Positions 1 through 13,329 of a stretch of DNA of 64,000 nucleotides are shown here, one piece after another. This DNA is from Monomorium pharaonis (lineage: Eukaryota > Arthropoda > Insecta > Hymenoptera > Formicidae): NCBI RefSeq assembly GCF_013373865.1, contig NC_050475.1, forward strand, positions 13,551,821-13,615,820. Reading direction: 5' to 3'. Position 1 is the first letter of the stretch. Each line of letters begins with the position of its first letter. The position numbers and the translations under genes were made by a program. The notes beneath the pieces were generated by a model that worked only from the letters and a program-made list of their open reading frames with translations, searched no databases and was not told the origin of the DNA.

Positions 1-141
1 GTAAGGGTACTTAAGATCAGTGTTGAATGCTAGCAAATAACAGCACAAAGGACGACGTAAATGCGTAGCAAAATGCTAAATTATCTTTATTAGCAACATG
101 AGAACAATTTGTGCTCATACATACATTTGTGGCTATCTGGG
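1..141 (+). mobile_element. Right part of a CCCAGATAGC-type MITE, cut by the window edge
   Basis: The sequence matches the right half of the complete copy at 33735-34000, including the words TAGCAAATAACAGCAC and GGGACGACGTAAATGC in slightly changed form, and ends in GGCTATCTGGG at 141. The left half lies outside the window. It abuts interior sequence of the CCCAGCTAGC element (142 onward), so one element probably inserted into the other. It is non-coding. Confidence 0.75.
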
Positions 142-508
142 AGCCTTGCCAGCAAAAACTAAGCTGTTTGCGGACACATCTTGTCGCAATTTTGCTGCAA
201 AAGTGTGCTCGGCAAGTTTTACTTTGTTCTTGCTACTAATTTGCCATTATTCCGTGCTTAGCAAGATTTTTTCTGTTCCTGCTATAAATTTATTGTCATG
301 TCGCGTGGCAAGGTTTGCTGTTATTTGCGTAAATTTTACATTTTATTGTGTCGAAGCAAACCTTGTGATTTCTCTGCGTAATATTTATGTACGGGTCTTT
401 CTTTGTTATTTACAGCATCGTGTAATGAAAACTTTTGTCGTAAATTTGTTTGAAACTTTTAGAAGACAAAGCAAAAGGCAATTACTTGTCATGAAATTCT
501 TGTCAATA
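142..508 (+). mobile_element. Fragment of the 1-kb CCCAGCTAGC element
   Basis: From AGCCTTGCCAGCAAAAACTA at 142 the sequence follows the interior of the complete elements at 20761-21805, 37185-38217 and 56307-57360, until about 508, where similarity stops after CTTGTCA. Neither terminus is present. A 193-codon open frame (98-679) spans the junction, but the same reading appears in every copy of this repeat and has no recognisable protein motif, so it is not annotated as a gene. Confidence 0.7.
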
Positions 509-2733
509 GGAAATGTAGGAAACTGCTCGCAGCGCCAAAATGTCCAACTCTGTTTACGAATAGTACGCGCCATTGCCATTGAATGGATGGAGTTCTTGTT
601 ATTAGAAAACTACACAAGATGTTATAGATATAAAATGCACAACATTATGAGATTTTTTACCCACATTCTACTGAAATGATTTCAATGATGAGCAAGTCTT
701 TAAAACTGAATTTGAAGATGAGAGTAAATGAGATTTTAATAATAAAGTTTTTGGTTCTTCGGTGTAAAAATTAATTTCCAGATATATGATTTTAGAAGTA
801 TATATACAATGTGCCAAAATGTGTTAATAAAATGGTGCCTGAAATATTAAAAACATTAAAACATATTATACTATAATATTACTGCAATATTGCGATATAT
901 ATTTTGCAAAATTTTTGGAATGTTGCAATCTTAAAATATCTCTGTGAACCTTCTGTGTTGCATAAATAATGTGTATCACGAATCCACTTGTCGATGATTT
1001 TTCGCTGTGATTACGCGAATGGATCTCGTTAACACGTTGTTAAATTTTACTTCTAAGATAATCGCTATATAACTGATATAAAATTTGCGTGTTGCTACGA
1101 TCCAAATTTCGCTAGAGTTCCTCAAGTAGACCTAAGCATACAGTACAGAACATATTACAGAACTTCATAAACATTAACTTTATAATGTTGCTGCAACACT
1201 AATATGCGCCACATTATATTCTACTGAGTTCTGACGCTGTTTAGATAATTTTTTTATTGATTCGTCAATATTTCAAACTAATTGTAAAGAAATTTATATA
1301 TTTTAAACTAATTGTAAAAAAATTTATATCTACTATTTTTTTGCAGACATTGATAATAATAACAATTATTTATATATAAATTATAATAATATTTATATAT
1401 ATAAACTATTGAGTTAAATTTATATTTGTACTAATAAACTGCACAAATGATTAAAGCAAATTGAACGTTTTTGAATAAATAAAAAAATTGTTAAATAAAA
1501 ATAGCGAATAATCCGATAACTCCAAATTCTTGCTTGAGGAACTTTAAAATCTCGCGAAATCACGACACGCACGTACATTAACGTTAACATAACATTTCTC
1601 CTATTTAAAATCGAACGAATATCAACTAAGCTAAACAAGTAGTTTCTATAGTCTCCATTCTATAGTCACCATTTTCTGTACAATACACGTAATCTGTATA
1701 CACTGAGATCATTTTGGATTTCGATCGGAGTACGATATTTTGATGAAGAAGTTGGTTATTAGATCGATACTTTGAACCATCTCTTTTGAAATGTAATCCT
1801 ACGTTTCCTTAATAGAATTTAATTATAAACAATCACACTGAGTACCGATAAATTAAATAGCCCATAGCATAAAATATTCCAGTAATGTTGTTGCAATATT
1901 GTTGAAATATACATGTCGTATTCTGTATACTGATGGGCTGTATATGCCAACATTATGTTTAATAATTGAATTTTTAAATAAAAATATGTACATTTTATAT
2001 ATAAATAAATACAATTATATTTTGTAGCTTTTAAAATTATTTTCAGGCGACACGATAACGTGAAGTTTCATTCACAAAGAAATTAGGTTGTTTTTTTCAA
2101 TGTTCTCATCGTTTGTGCGATGCAAATAGCAGAATAATTTGTAGCAGTAAAAGATTTAAAGATGGACGTTATTCATGTTTTAAAATTCTTGTACATCAAA
2201 TGCTCTTTATATTGTATAATAATAGCTTCAATTTTAAATATTTCAGCTAATTAAATAAAATTTAATAAAATTAAGAAAATGTTCACTTAACTTTTATTTA
2301 ACATGTTGATGTTCCTACATTACTTCTACGAGAATTTTTGTTTTAATTTCGCGTGTATAAGGAAAGTGGTTTTAATGCTTCCGTAAACAATGGTTACAAG
2401 TTACTTTGTGCTGTATTCAGATGGTCAAAAATCCGTCAATAAGACTAGATTTTTTGCAGAATGTCTGCTACGAATTTTGTGACTGGAATATAAGTAGAAA
2501 TGTAACAAAATTTGCTATAGCAGTATATATATAACAACTGATTACATTGTCACAAAAAACCACTGAATTAGGATACTATTGTTAATATTTTGTTTATTGA
2601 CACTTCAGCTATCCAATTAATTCTCTAGTTTTCTTTTGTAAAGAATTTTTAAGATCACTTAAACTTAAATTTTCGAAGATTGTTAGTTTTGAGTTAAACT
2701 AATAAAAATTCTCGTCATTACAGAACAGCACGG
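509..2733. other. AT-rich stretch, no gene recognised
   Basis: No coding exon, RNA gene or clear terminal repeat was recognised here. The sequence is dominated by A/T runs. Several TTGCTGCAACA/GCAATATTGC-like words recur around 880-925, 1185-1200 and 1890-1905, and similar words appear at 3630-3670 and 7010-7040, suggesting old repeat debris. Confidence 0.5.
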
Positions 2734-3620
2734 GACATTCGGTAATTATTTAGAATAATAGACCACCTCCTGATGTCAATGACCTTGACATATATTATTA
2801 GGATCATCATCATGAGTAATGTTGTAAAGGTTTTATTTGGCGTTCGTTATTTGTTAAAAAATTATAAACGAACAAGTTTGAAAAATGAGATGTAATTATC
2901 TTGATATATATTTTCGGTAATTATTCCGAACCATGACTCACCTTCAAATGGGCTGAAATTTTTTGTAATGGCTTCTTATGCTTAGAAAAAAATGTAACTA
3001 ACAATTTTAAGTCGGGGGGGAGTACAAGAAAAAATTTATAAGAAAAGAGATTAAAATATGTATCATTATTTTCTGATTAATGGAATGAAATTCGTTCTTC
3101 CAGGGATACACACCGCGCGCGCGCACGATGGTGTAAGGGAGGGCCATCGGCTTTTCTTCCGCACTCATCCCATCGGTAGGGATGTCCTGAGTAAAAATGC
3201 GCAAAAATACGGTGTGTACTTTGTTGAGAAATAACTATGTCAGTTAAGTCGTAATTTATCATTAACAAAGTAGTCAAAGTACACACAGTATTTTTGTGCA
3301 CTTCTATCCAGGGCACCCTATCGACAGAGTAGATGCGGGAGGAGGGGATCGAAGGCCTCCCCCTTGCATCCCCTCGTGTGTACGTGCGTGCGTGCGCGTG
3401 TGTGTGTGTGTGTGTGTGTGTGTGTACAATATTCAACAAATTTCATTCCACATGAATCAATGGTACATACATTTTAAAATCTTTTTTGTTTATAATTTTT
3501 TAACAAATAACAAGCGCCAAGTAAAATTTTTACAACATTACTCAGGATGATGACTTTGATAATATATGTCAGGGTCATTGACATTAGAAGGTCCATTATT
3601 TTAAATAATTACCGAACATT
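2734..3620. repeat. Fold-back element with two opposed GC-rich cassettes
   Basis: The left arm begins ACATTCGGTAATTATTTA (about 2735) and is answered by its reverse complement ending ACCGAACATT (about 3620). The arms share more than 100 bp, including the TGTCAATGACC segment. Inside lie two opposed copies of a GC-rich cassette (about 3095-3185 reversed, 3297-3425 forward). Between them is a hairpin, TGCGCAAAAATACGGTGTGT against CAAAGTACACACAGTATTTT (3195-3303). The forward cassette resembles the central module of the fold-back elements at 15.0, 25.0, 33.2 and 49.4 kb. Confidence 0.7.
3398..3425. repeat. (GT)n microsatellite in cassette
   Basis: A run of TG dinucleotides follows CGTGCGTGCGTGCG. 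It occupies the same place relative to the GC-rich hairpin as the TG runs in the other fold-back elements. Confidence 0.9.
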
Positions 3621-4900
3621 CTAGCAATATTGTAGAAATTTTGCAATGTTGCTGCAATATTGCTGAAATTGTTACATTCGTTATTCTGTGTCCATGGAAC
3701 ATTTGTATCATCTTATAATTTACAATTAAAAAAATTTTTTTAAGGCGAGCTTTTTATCGCGCTTACTAGTAGTAGGAGCGTGTTATTTGTATGATTTGCA
3801 TGATATTTCAGTGACTATAATTAGCTCTTTATTATGGTAATTATTGTAACCTTTATGGAACGTTTTGTTTATAGAACGTTAAATTATGGAATGGTAATGA
3901 ACGATAATAAAACATACATTGGAATTATATGTATGTCGTAGTCGGAATTAGGAGTCACTTTTGTTGTACTGCGTTTTTGTCAAATTATCTACGAATATAC
4001 AGATATATCGAGCTACATGTTCCCTCTCACGTATCGTATCTTATTCCTGCTAACGAAAAAATTATTTTATTTGTAATTTTACAAATAAGAAACAGCGAAT
4101 GTTATAGATTAAATGACTTGCTTCCTTTCTCTCTTTACTTTCTTATTAATTATTTCGTTGCTTCAAGTGTCGCGTTTTCTATGTCTTTCCATCAGTAAAA
4201 ACTATAGTTCAATCGATAGTCATGTGATTTCGAGAAGATTTCCGATGCGTAATCAGAATATAAGATAAATTTACAAGGATAAACAGTCTATTTCTTTCCA
4301 TCCCTCGGAAGAAGCAACGGGCATAATGTTACTCTTAACATTAGATCACAGAAATGAAACTAATTTAAGCTATTCAAGTGTATGAAACAGACGATCGACG
4401 TAAAAAAATAAGTTGTTGATTTAATTAAGTCTTTTAGCTTGATAAACTTTTTCAGTTCAAGTATTTATATATTTAACTTAAATACAATTTTTCAACTTGA
4501 TGGAATTACTTTAATTAAAGTATTTATATATATTTTACTTAAATACATAAGATACATAAAAACGTTAATCATATATAATTCAAATATTTAAGAACACAAA
4601 TAAAACTTAAAGAAGAAATTTAATAAAGTTAAAAATTTAGTCAAGTTAACAACTTTTTTTTCTTTGTGCGCGTTGTCAACATACTTTTTCTTATCATACA
4701 ATTCTTTTTTGAAGCAACGTAATTTTCCCGTTTCATGTGTGCGTTTATGACACGGATGGAAGATTTCTTAATAGCGCATTAAATCCTTGATTCTTCGCTA
4801 TCTCAGAGAATCGAGAAAGTCACGTCAGAATTTGCAACATTGCGCGGCAATTTGATTTTCTTTTTTTTTATTGTAAAATATGTTCGATTCACGAAATTGC
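3621..4900. other. AT-rich stretch, no gene recognised
   Basis: No exon or RNA gene was recognised. Around 4440-4640 there are repeated AAGTATTTATATAT and ACTTAAATACA words, resembling sequence near 9890-9990, consistent with a diverged dispersed repeat. Confidence 0.45.
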
Positions 4901-5025
4901 TTAGGGTTAATCTATAACAGATGTAGTAAACTTTGAGCCTTAAAAAATTGACCAATCGACAAACGGTTGAATGTGATTTTTTAATTTCTTTAAGATTTAT
5001 ACTACCTATTATAGATTGACCCTAA
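4901..5025. mobile_element. Small MITE with TTAGGGT termini
   Basis: Terminal inverted repeats TTAGGGTTAATCTATAA (4901) and TTATAGATTGACCCTAA (ending 5025) bracket about 90 bp. Inner GTAGTA/TACTAC pairs extend the stem. No coding capacity and no clear target duplication. One mismatch separates the arms over 17 bp. Confidence 0.6.
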
Positions 5026-8000
5026 CGATTGTTTTACAGCATTATCTCCACAATGGATTTGAAAAGATTCGCACAATGCCTTACTTTATTCAATTTTGCA
5101 TTTTTCTTGAAAAAATAAATTCGGCAAGCTGTTTCAGTAATCGTTAAGGAGTAAGCGCGATAATAAAATGGTCCTAGTCGATTAATATTTATACACAAAG
5201 TATTACAAATCGATTAAACATTAGAAAAATCAATTAGTAAGATTGATACTTGATATCGGAATGTCAACTATACTATTAAGCCGATATTTATCGTCGCATT
5301 TAACGGCCATTTATGTATCAGATTGGGCAAACCTTGCTTGGCAAGAGCATATTCGATATATTGCGAATATCAGCACAATAGAGCCGTTACAATTGAACTA
5401 TATAATAGAATATAATAACAGAGTTATAGTCTTGTGGTGTTATACATGTAACAATTATCGAATCCCTTAGGCATATCAGTTACCACTGTAGTAGATGAAA
5501 TCTTCGCGTGCCGTGAAAACATTCTTCAATGTTGAAAACATTGCACGGTTTCATTCGATCACTCATTTATTATTCCGCTGTTTTTTTTTACTATTTGTGA
5601 CAGTTTCGATACAACGCTATTCGTATCACACATTTTTTAATGACATTTCCAGGCGGTACTTACTACACACGATTATTTTTTTCGAAGAGATACGCATATG
5701 CGTCGTTTTCCAATTTTAATAAGTTTAGAATATTTTATAATATTAATAAAAAAAAACATATATTTTTTAATATATAATTTTGCGCATGTCTAGAAAATAA
5801 AATAATAAAAACAAAAATGTTATAGAAATATTGATGATAAAAATGTTCATTTAAAAGAATATTTTTTTAATTTACGAAGAAAATTTTTAAAAAAATATTT
5901 TTAATTATTACAGATTTTACACATTTCTTCGAAAAATTATAAAATGAGAAATCTTACAACAGAATATTTCAGAATTATTATATATATCTTGATTATGTAT
6001 ATATATAATTGAATTCTATAACTGAATTCTAGAAAAGATATATAGATTTTCTCAGAATATTTGAAAAGTATTTAAAGTCATATAAAAAATCTGAGAAATT
6101 TTCTGAAAGGTTATAAATTTATATAGAAATTTTATTAAATTATATAAAAAATTTTAAGAAAAATTTTCACATAGTAATTATATTTTTTAAAGGAGCTTGT
6201 ATTTGTTGGAAGCTGTAATTTTGTAAAAATGTAAAAAATTCTCTACAATAATAGTGAGTGTGAGGAATACATTAAAAATGTAACATTTTCGAAAAATTTG
6301 AATACACTGTCGCAAAATATTTTTAAAATCATAAGGCTTTTACTCAAAATATTTCTTCACATTTTTTACCATATTTCTTTGAAAATATAAAGTTTTTTTT
6401 TCAATAAGAATTATCTCATTCTTTTATTACATGCATGAGAAAATTTAAAATAATACTAACTCTTATTTTTACCTTTACAACATATCGAAAGTTTATTGAA
6501 ATCGGAAAGGGACATTTGCGTATATTTCTTCGTTAGCGAACAGAAATTTCTCGCTCGTACGTGTCAGATTACGTATACACAAGAAATTCTAATTTATTGC
6601 CAAACAATCGTGAATATCATCTTCGTTGTGTTTATACATATTTAAAGGGACAATAAATTCGAATTTGACAAATCTGAAAAGAGAGGAAGACCGTTTTTTG
6701 AATAACTCTTGTATGTCAGAGAAATTGACAGTGTCTCAATGGATAAGCGAGATTGCTCGCAATTTGCATTAGCACTGGAATCGCGGAGATGAAAGATGCG
6801 TTCGTGCCCATTGCAAAAGTTTAAATTCGCATAGATGCTACGCAAATGTATATGAATACTTTCCGTTTTTGCGTAGCAAAGGTTCTTTTTTTATCAAAAT
6901 GTGAAACCTCAATTAGCGTTATCAAAAGATAACGTAGTGACGTCTATCTATCTTGGTCTATCAGACGTCATTATGCTACCCTTTAATACAGAATACAATA
7001 TTTAGCATTTCAGCAATATTACAGCAACATTGCTGGAATGTTTGGCTGTATAGGCGTTTTTTAATATCACTCTGCCTGGAATCTTTGACGGGCAACAGTC
7101 CTTGCAAAGTGATTTTTAATAAAGGAGCGATTCTAGTGACAATGCAGGTTTCTTCGCATTGAAGATATTGTATTCGCAAGTTTCAAAATAAAACGCCTAC
7201 AATGGTACTTAACGTTGTTAGCTTTGTCACGTTTTCATATCTTGAATCATTGTTTTCGTTTGATCGTAGACTGTTTGATTTGAGTTTAGGCATATACAAT
7301 CCTGGATTATTATTTCGGATCGGAAATATAAATCCGTCATTAAAATGATCGAGAGAATGCGAGAAAAAATTAGTATTATTCTTCCATTGATTTATCTAAG
7401 GTTGTCTTAATTGTAAAACAACCTTTTATTTATTGTAGACTGTTCAATCCGATTAATAATTGGATTGTTTGTATTGATCTGTATTAATCTTGCAACTATG
7501 TATGCAAGACGAAAAAAGAATTTTATTGTCGTAGCAAAATCGTTGTGTATTCAATGTAAAAGTCATCACACTTTGTTGCTGTTACTAATACAGTTCATTA
7601 ATATAATAAAACTTGTTTTAAAAAGACTTTATAGGGTAAATTTGATCATAAAAACATATTATTTCACTATTGAAACAAAGTAGTCCAACAAATACATTTT
7701 GTTATTATAGCGAAACTTCAGAAAGAGAAATTTTCTCTTAAAATATTTCTCTTAAAATCATTATGGTGTTTACTTTATCGAAAAAGAGTTGGAAAAACCT
7801 AAAATTTTCAAAAATTTATTTATTATTCTTAGAAATCTTGTATTTATTTATAAAATTTTATTGATACTGACGAAAATTTTGGGGAAACTTTTGAATTTAT
7901 ATTTTATTTTATTTTTTGATAAAATTGTTTCTTTATTTTTTTTCTTGATAATTAAAAATCAATTAGCAATAATTATGGCATACACATTCACGTAAATACA

Positions 8001-8510
8001 TTCTCTTGTAACTTGTGAGTTTTTATTTCAAAAATTAATAACTATATTTTATTGTGATTGATTTTTTAATAAATTCGCAAGTCATATAAAAATATAGTAT
8101 ACATAAATATCATCTTTATTGCAAAATTTGTAGTATTAAACATTTTTTAAAATAATTTTGGTAGAAAAAGATAAAATTTAAATTTAAAAATAAAATTTCC
8201 AAAAATTTTCTTTGAGTTTTATAATTGAATTCTATTGATAATTTTCAAGAATAAAAAAAATTTTCTGAAGATTCCAGGTTTTCTCGTTAGAAGATAACTT
8301 GTTTTATTAAAATAATAAATTTGATTAAAATTACATTAAATTTGACTAAAACTTGGCAAATTTGACTTAAAAAATAGTATACAAAATTATAGTAAAATGC
8401 AATGTTTATATTGTTTTACCATTATCATAAGAGAAAATTTTTTTCTGAAAGTAAATTTCCTCTGTGTACCATTGCGAGATGAACATTGATCTAATATACT
8501 TTAAATAAAA
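5026..8510. other. AT-rich stretch, no gene recognised
   Basis: Apart from short open frames without recognisable motifs, I see no supported feature. Long A/T tracts dominate 5720-6500 and 7780-8460. A patch near 6940-7190 contains GACGTC and AGCAATATTACAGCAACA words that recall other repeats in the window, but its ends could not be defined. Confidence 0.45.
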
Positions 8511-8731
8511 AAGGGTTCTGGATACATGCCGCGTCCTGGTACAGCGATACTGAGCTCTCTTAGATTGTGACCATCTTTATAGGCAGGAGGGGGCGAGACG
8601 GTTTGTCCAATGTTTTAATTGATCAGTTTTACCATCATTGATCATCATTGATCAAATGATGCAAACTACAACGTTTGCGAAAAGTCGTCGCAATGTTGTA
8701 CCGGGACGCGACATGTATACGGAAACTCTTT
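8511..8731. mobile_element. MITE with about 30-bp inverted termini
   Basis: The left end (TCTGGATACATGCCGCGTCC, 8517) is matched by the reverse complement of the right end (GGGACGCGACATGTATACGG, ending about 8722). Imperfect pairing continues outward to about 8511 and 8731. The interior has repeated TTGATCA words (8620-8655). It is non-coding. Confidence 0.65.
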
Positions 8732-9291
8732 CTATTGGAAGCAACGTCAATAGCAGCAAAAGTTTTAAATCTAAAATTGGTCTAATATAATTTAATAATA
8801 TATACCCAGTTGAAAAGATGAGATGGAAATCTAGATAGTTATCCACATGTTTTTATATTATAATAACATATATATTTGCTAGAGAAAGATTTTGTCGTAT
8901 ATATTTGACTAGTAGTGAATTTATTATTATGTTTTTAATCAAATTTACTCATTAGATAAAGATCCTCCAGTAAAATCAATCTTATTGTCATATTAAATAA
9001 TTGATTACAACAAGCTTTAACTGCTTTTTAATTAAAAGAATGTGATAGAAGTTATGACTTTGTTGCGACAGCAAAATTATTTGTCTCACTTCTTCTACTT
9101 ATCAATAAATTATCAGTATTAACAAGTATCTTCTCTTGTTCTCTCTTATGAGCATCATGCATTATACGGGACACTTATTGCTTTAGTCCAGCATCGAGGA
9201 TAAATTTCGACATACATGTGACGCACACATAAATATTTAAGATTTTCTTGTATAACAGAATTTATTGTATAATTGGATATTGTAACATAGA

Positions 9292-9294
<3 letters not shown>

Positions 9295-9329
<35 letters not shown>

Positions 9330-9408
9330 CGTGCGTGTGAGTGAGTGTGTGTGTGTGTGTGTGTGTGCGTGCGTGCGTGTGCGCGCGCATGTGCATATGC
9401 ATGTATGT
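9295..9408. repeat. (GT)n microsatellite with GC interruptions
   Basis: Long GT runs interrupted twice by GCGTGCGTGCGTG, ending in GCGCGCGCATGTGCATATGC. On the opposite strand at 9736-9821 there is a CA tract, so the two could pair as an inverted repeat roughly 330 bp apart. Confidence 0.95.
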
Positions 9409-9735
9409 GTTTGATTTTTTAAGTATATATTTTCAATTATTTTTTAAATAGAAATATATATTTTATATATACTTTCTTAAGTATTCAAAATTTTTTAAAA
9501 ACATTTTAATTTTTGATATAACTAGAAGTTCTAAATTATAACTTTTTAGAAAAAAATAGATATAAATAAAATAGATGTTTATTACTGTATTTAAATAAAA
9601 AAACTATAATGTTATGTTAAATATATTTAAAAGAAATTTAAAAATTCAATTATTGTACACAAGCTTTTTAAACATTTTTTATACGAAACATTTTTATATT
9701 ATTAAAAAAATAACAGTATATACTTAAATTAAAAA

Positions 9736-9760
9736 CACCACACACACACACACACGCACG

Positions 9761-9821
<61 letters not shown>
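9736..9821. repeat. (CA)n microsatellite
   Basis: A near-pure CA tract with a short CGCACGCACG interruption close to its left end. It lies in opposite sense to the GT tract at 9295-9408. Confidence 0.95.
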
Positions 9822-9824
<3 letters not shown>

Positions 9825-10029
9825 TATACATACATATACACAGACAGATACTCAGGTATATAACTGTCATGCAACATACAGTAAAAAAAGTTATATATTT
9901 AATTTAAATACATAAATACTTGAATTGAAATAAATAAAAAATTAGTTAAGCTTGATTTATAATGTAAAACTATTATGTTTAAGTATATGTTATATAACAG
10001 TTACATATGCATTTACTGAGAGTACACAG

Positions 10030-10292
10030 ATTTCAAATACTAAACTGCTAATTCCCTTATATACGTGCTCAAAAGTTGTCTCTAAGTATTATGTATTACA
10101 GCGTAATCACATGATGATATTGTGAATAGACGAGTATACCAATACATGTGTATTAGCACACGCATATAATACATGCACAGGCTGTACTCCATACCTCATT
10201 GCTTTACGCATGTGCGAGAATTTTGTACATACTTTTTAGATCCATGTATTTGGCCTAAGTTAGCAGTCTATTTATTTGAAGTCTGTAGAATA
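10030..10292 (+). repeat. Dispersed repeat, inverted copy of 59868-60130
   Basis: The segments carrying AAACTGCTAATTC, AAAAGTTGTCT, GTGTATTAGCACACGC, TGCATAGG-like and CCATGTATTTGGC words are matched in reverse complement and in the same order at 59.87-60.13 kb. No terminal inverted repeat was identified. A (CA)9 run directly follows at 10293. Confidence 0.6.
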
Positions 10293-10559
10293 CACACACA
10301 CACACACACAATATATACGTATGTATATATATTTCACCACTCTTGTGTCAAGTAGTGTTAATTCATAATCTTAGTATACTTCCCTCCTCATTCCTGCTTT
10401 TCTTTTCCTTATTTTTTCTTCTTTATGACTGTTCCATAAAAACGACAATGCTAAATCCATTTTAAAAAGGTAATTTGTAAACACGTGTGTATGTGTATTA
10501 TGTGTTTTGTGCGCGCACGCTCGCCGCGATACGCATGCGATTAATTAATCTCGACAGAG

Positions 10560-10848
10560 TCACGCAAGCCGCACTGTAACGACGAATAGGAGTAATGTAA
10601 GACTCAACGAGTAGCTGAAGAGACGACCGGCGCCACCGCAAAATTTGATCTCCATCTCCTCGGGATGGTAATTAATACATTTCGGTGGTCTTCGCCGATA
10701 CAGACGTTCCCTCCGTGCTGTGCATGCTCCGGGCTCGGTCAGCGCTTCGATAGGTTCAATGCTGAGCTGTTTGCTGCCGCATGGGCACAGTGTGTCGACT
10801 ACCAGTAGTATCAAATTGGTGTGACGGATCTTTTGGACGCTAAACGGT
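10560..10848 (-). CDS. Calcium channel alpha-2/delta subunit, last coding exon
   Basis: This is the terminal coding exon of a voltage-gated calcium channel alpha-2/delta subunit, an auxiliary protein that is extracellular and membrane-anchored and that promotes channel trafficking and presynaptic function. The exon starts after a pyrimidine-rich acceptor ending CAG (acceptor AG at 10849-10850) and runs 289 nt to a stop at 10560-10562. The first base completes an Arg codon begun in the previous exon. It encodes PFSVQKIRHTNLILLVVDTL, then C-P-C-G-S-K-Q-L, and a basic stretch R-R-E-R-L-Y-R-R-R. It then has a small-residue site C-G-G-A-G, followed by a hydrophobic tail of about 18 residues ending at the stop. 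That ending fits the GPI-anchor signal known for this family. No polyadenylation signal was assigned. Confidence 0.88.
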
Positions 10849-11069
10849 CTGTGAAAAAAGAGAAATGTATTTATTATTGTTAATAAGTAAATAATTTCAA
10901 CTAGCTAATCAGAATAAATTAAGGTGTATCTGGTTGCTTAGCAATAGTTTATTACTGTTACATCTTTTGTTGCTCATTGCTTTTACTTCACTTTTATTTT
11001 GTATGTCGTGTGTGGATGTAAGGCCTTGCTATCCGAGCGTATCATTCCATGATGTCTGAATGATTTTAA

Positions 11070-11898
11070 GGGGGGAAACTCGTGTAGATCGAAATTTTTG
11101 AGCCTCTTTTTACATAAATTGATAGAAAATTACAAATTATCCCTCAAATATGATAGAAGAACTTTGGAAGCAATTACAGACTTCTTTTGTATTATTTCCG
11201 ACTAAAGTGAAACAGTTGCGTCGGCCGGAGCGCGCAGGTATACGAGTGTGCCTCGGACGCTTGGAAGAAGAAAGAGGAAAGAAGAAACAGAAGAAAAAAA
11301 GGAAGATTTTCTCTATGGCAGATTAATAAAAAAACTACTGTAAGTTTAAATAAAAGACGATTTTTTGGCGATTTTTTACTAAAACTTTAAACGCGTTTTT
11401 TTTTTCAAAACGCTAAATTTTTCGCGCCGGAACAAAATGCTCAAAAACTATTCGACCGATTTTGATGAAACTTTGAGAGAATATTCTTCAACTTATTGGC
11501 CACTGCACAAACCTATTCAATTTTTAATTTTTAATGTTAAAAAACTTATGAGCAATTATTTATTTAAAAAAAGTTAAAAATTTTTTAAAACATTGTCGTT
11601 CTTGCAATTTTGCAAGTTTTAATAATATTGGAGATTTGTGCTATGCGTTTTTACTTAAATAAAAAAAAACTTTTGAATTTTCTGTTTCAGATCAGATTTG
11701 CGGCCTCTATTTGTTCCAGCGCATTTTCAAGGTGCCATCTTTGAGCCGCCATTGATAGCTTATTTATAGATATTTACAAAAAAAAAATTATATGTTATAG
11801 TTAATAATGTCAATAAAAAACATAAAATTTCAAATCATTCCATCTATTTTCCCCCCAAAAATTCCTAAAAAACAGGCCATTTACACAAGTTTCCCCTC
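11070..11898. mobile_element. piggyBac-like MITE with TTAA duplication
   Basis: TTAA occurs on both sides (11066-11069 and 11899-11902). Termini are GGGGGGAAACTCGTGTA and, on the right, TACACAAGTTTCCCCTC, which are inverted repeats with three mismatches. The interior has no transposase-like frame. It includes a G/C-richer patch (11215-11260) and A/T homopolymers. TTAA duplications are characteristic of piggyBac-type transposition. Confidence 0.75.
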
Positions 11899-11902
11899 TT
11901 AA

Positions 11903-12679
11903 ATTTATTCAATTGATGTCAGATAAGTTTAAAATGTTTACAATATTTAAGGTGTGATTAATTAATAAACTTATTTATTGTCATAATTTAAATTCTGATA
12001 AATCATCAGGTTATGAACCAGACGTTTTGGCCAATGAGAATTAATTAAAGAATTAATTCATAAAATTTACTTATTTAAAAGAAAAAGATTAGTGTAAAAA
12101 GAAAAGAGATAAAGATTTTAAATATTAGAGAGTTGTTATGACAATAATTTACAATTTAAATGTTGGTGTTGTTACTGTTGCTACGGAAACAGGCGTTTAA
12201 AATATTGAATAAAAATTTAAGTTTAAAAGAAAAAAAAAATTAAATAATTTATAAGAGAAAGCGTAATTCATAAAATTGAATTTATAAAATTAAAATTGTG
12301 AAGCGCGTGTTAAATTTGAATTCTGTAAAACAACGAATAATAACTTTGTAATTTAGAGTTTTGTTTAAGCGCGTAACGTAATTTATTGCAAATCGTAAAT
12401 TGTAGCAAAAGAGAAAAGATATAATAGAATATAAAGAAGTGTGAAAGATATGAAAAATTTTAAAACAATAGTGCGAGATATACATAAAATAAATTATGAA
12501 AGTAAAAAGGTGGAAATATTGTTTAAAATTAAAAACAGAAAGGAAAAATAAAGACAGTATAATGCGAGTAATAGCAAAATTAATTGCGATTAAAAAAAAT
12601 TATTTTATTCCCAGTAAACAAGAAACTTTGATCAACGTTTTTGAAATATTAATTTAAGTTAATTTTCTAAACATTATAA
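11903..12679. other. AT-rich intron sequence, nothing recognised
   Basis: Long AAATTTA-type sequence with no exon, terminal repeat or RNA gene that I can support. Confidence 0.45.
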
Positions 12680-12965
12680 CTTAATGATTTATAAATATTT
12701 AAAAAACGTTACTTAATAATATTGCTATCTTATATTATTAATAATATTATTAAAATATTTTAAAAACATTTATTAGATGTTATTTAAATGTTATTAAACG
12801 TTATGACATAACGTTTGATAAACGTTTTAAAAATATTACTTAATAATATTACTGTCTTAATGTTATAAAAATATTGTAAAAACACGAGAAACATATATTT
12901 TAAATGCTATTAAACGTTATAATATAATTTTATAAATATTTTCAAAATATTTAATAATATCTAAA
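12680..12965. repeat. AT-rich tandem repeat, about 120-bp unit, ~2.3 copies
   Basis: The series ATAAATATTT, AACGTTACTTAATAATATTG, TGTTATTTAAATG and TTATTAAACGTTAT recurs about 120 bp later with substitutions, and a third partial unit follows. Each unit carries palindromic AACGTT words. Boundaries are approximate. Confidence 0.5.
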
Positions 12966-13276
12966 TTTTTCTAAATAATTTTACAGACATATAAATTAAA
13001 ATATTTATTTTTCATATGTTTATAATATGAATTATGTTATCATATAAATTATTCAATTTTTATGTTTTGCTTGTACATATTTATACTTATGTGTATAGCA
13101 TATATCGATCGAAATAATTACGTTTTTTACAGTTTTTTTTTTAAATATGATTTTGGTTCTTTGTCTTCAATCTAGGAATCTGGTTTGTCTGTTGAATATC
13201 GCCTACTAATCATGTGTTTGTCATGTGTTTTGTGTTGCAACGTTTACATAATTAATACGTTGCAACGTTTACATAA

Positions 13277-13329
13277 TTATTTATAACATTAAATTAATAA
13301 CTTTGTTATTAATTTAATGTTATAAATAA
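13277..13329. repeat. Perfect 25-bp stem hairpin
   Basis: A stem beginning TTATTTATAACATTAAATTA is followed by a TTT loop (13302-13304) and its exact reverse complement to 13329. Just upstream the 20-bp word GTTGCAACGTTTACATAATT occurs twice in direct orientation (about 13233 and 13259). Confidence 0.85.

Noticed and set aside
98..679. 193-codon frame at the window start
   Set aside because: It spans the junction of two repeats, and related frames appear in every copy of the CCCAGCTAGC element without any protein motif.
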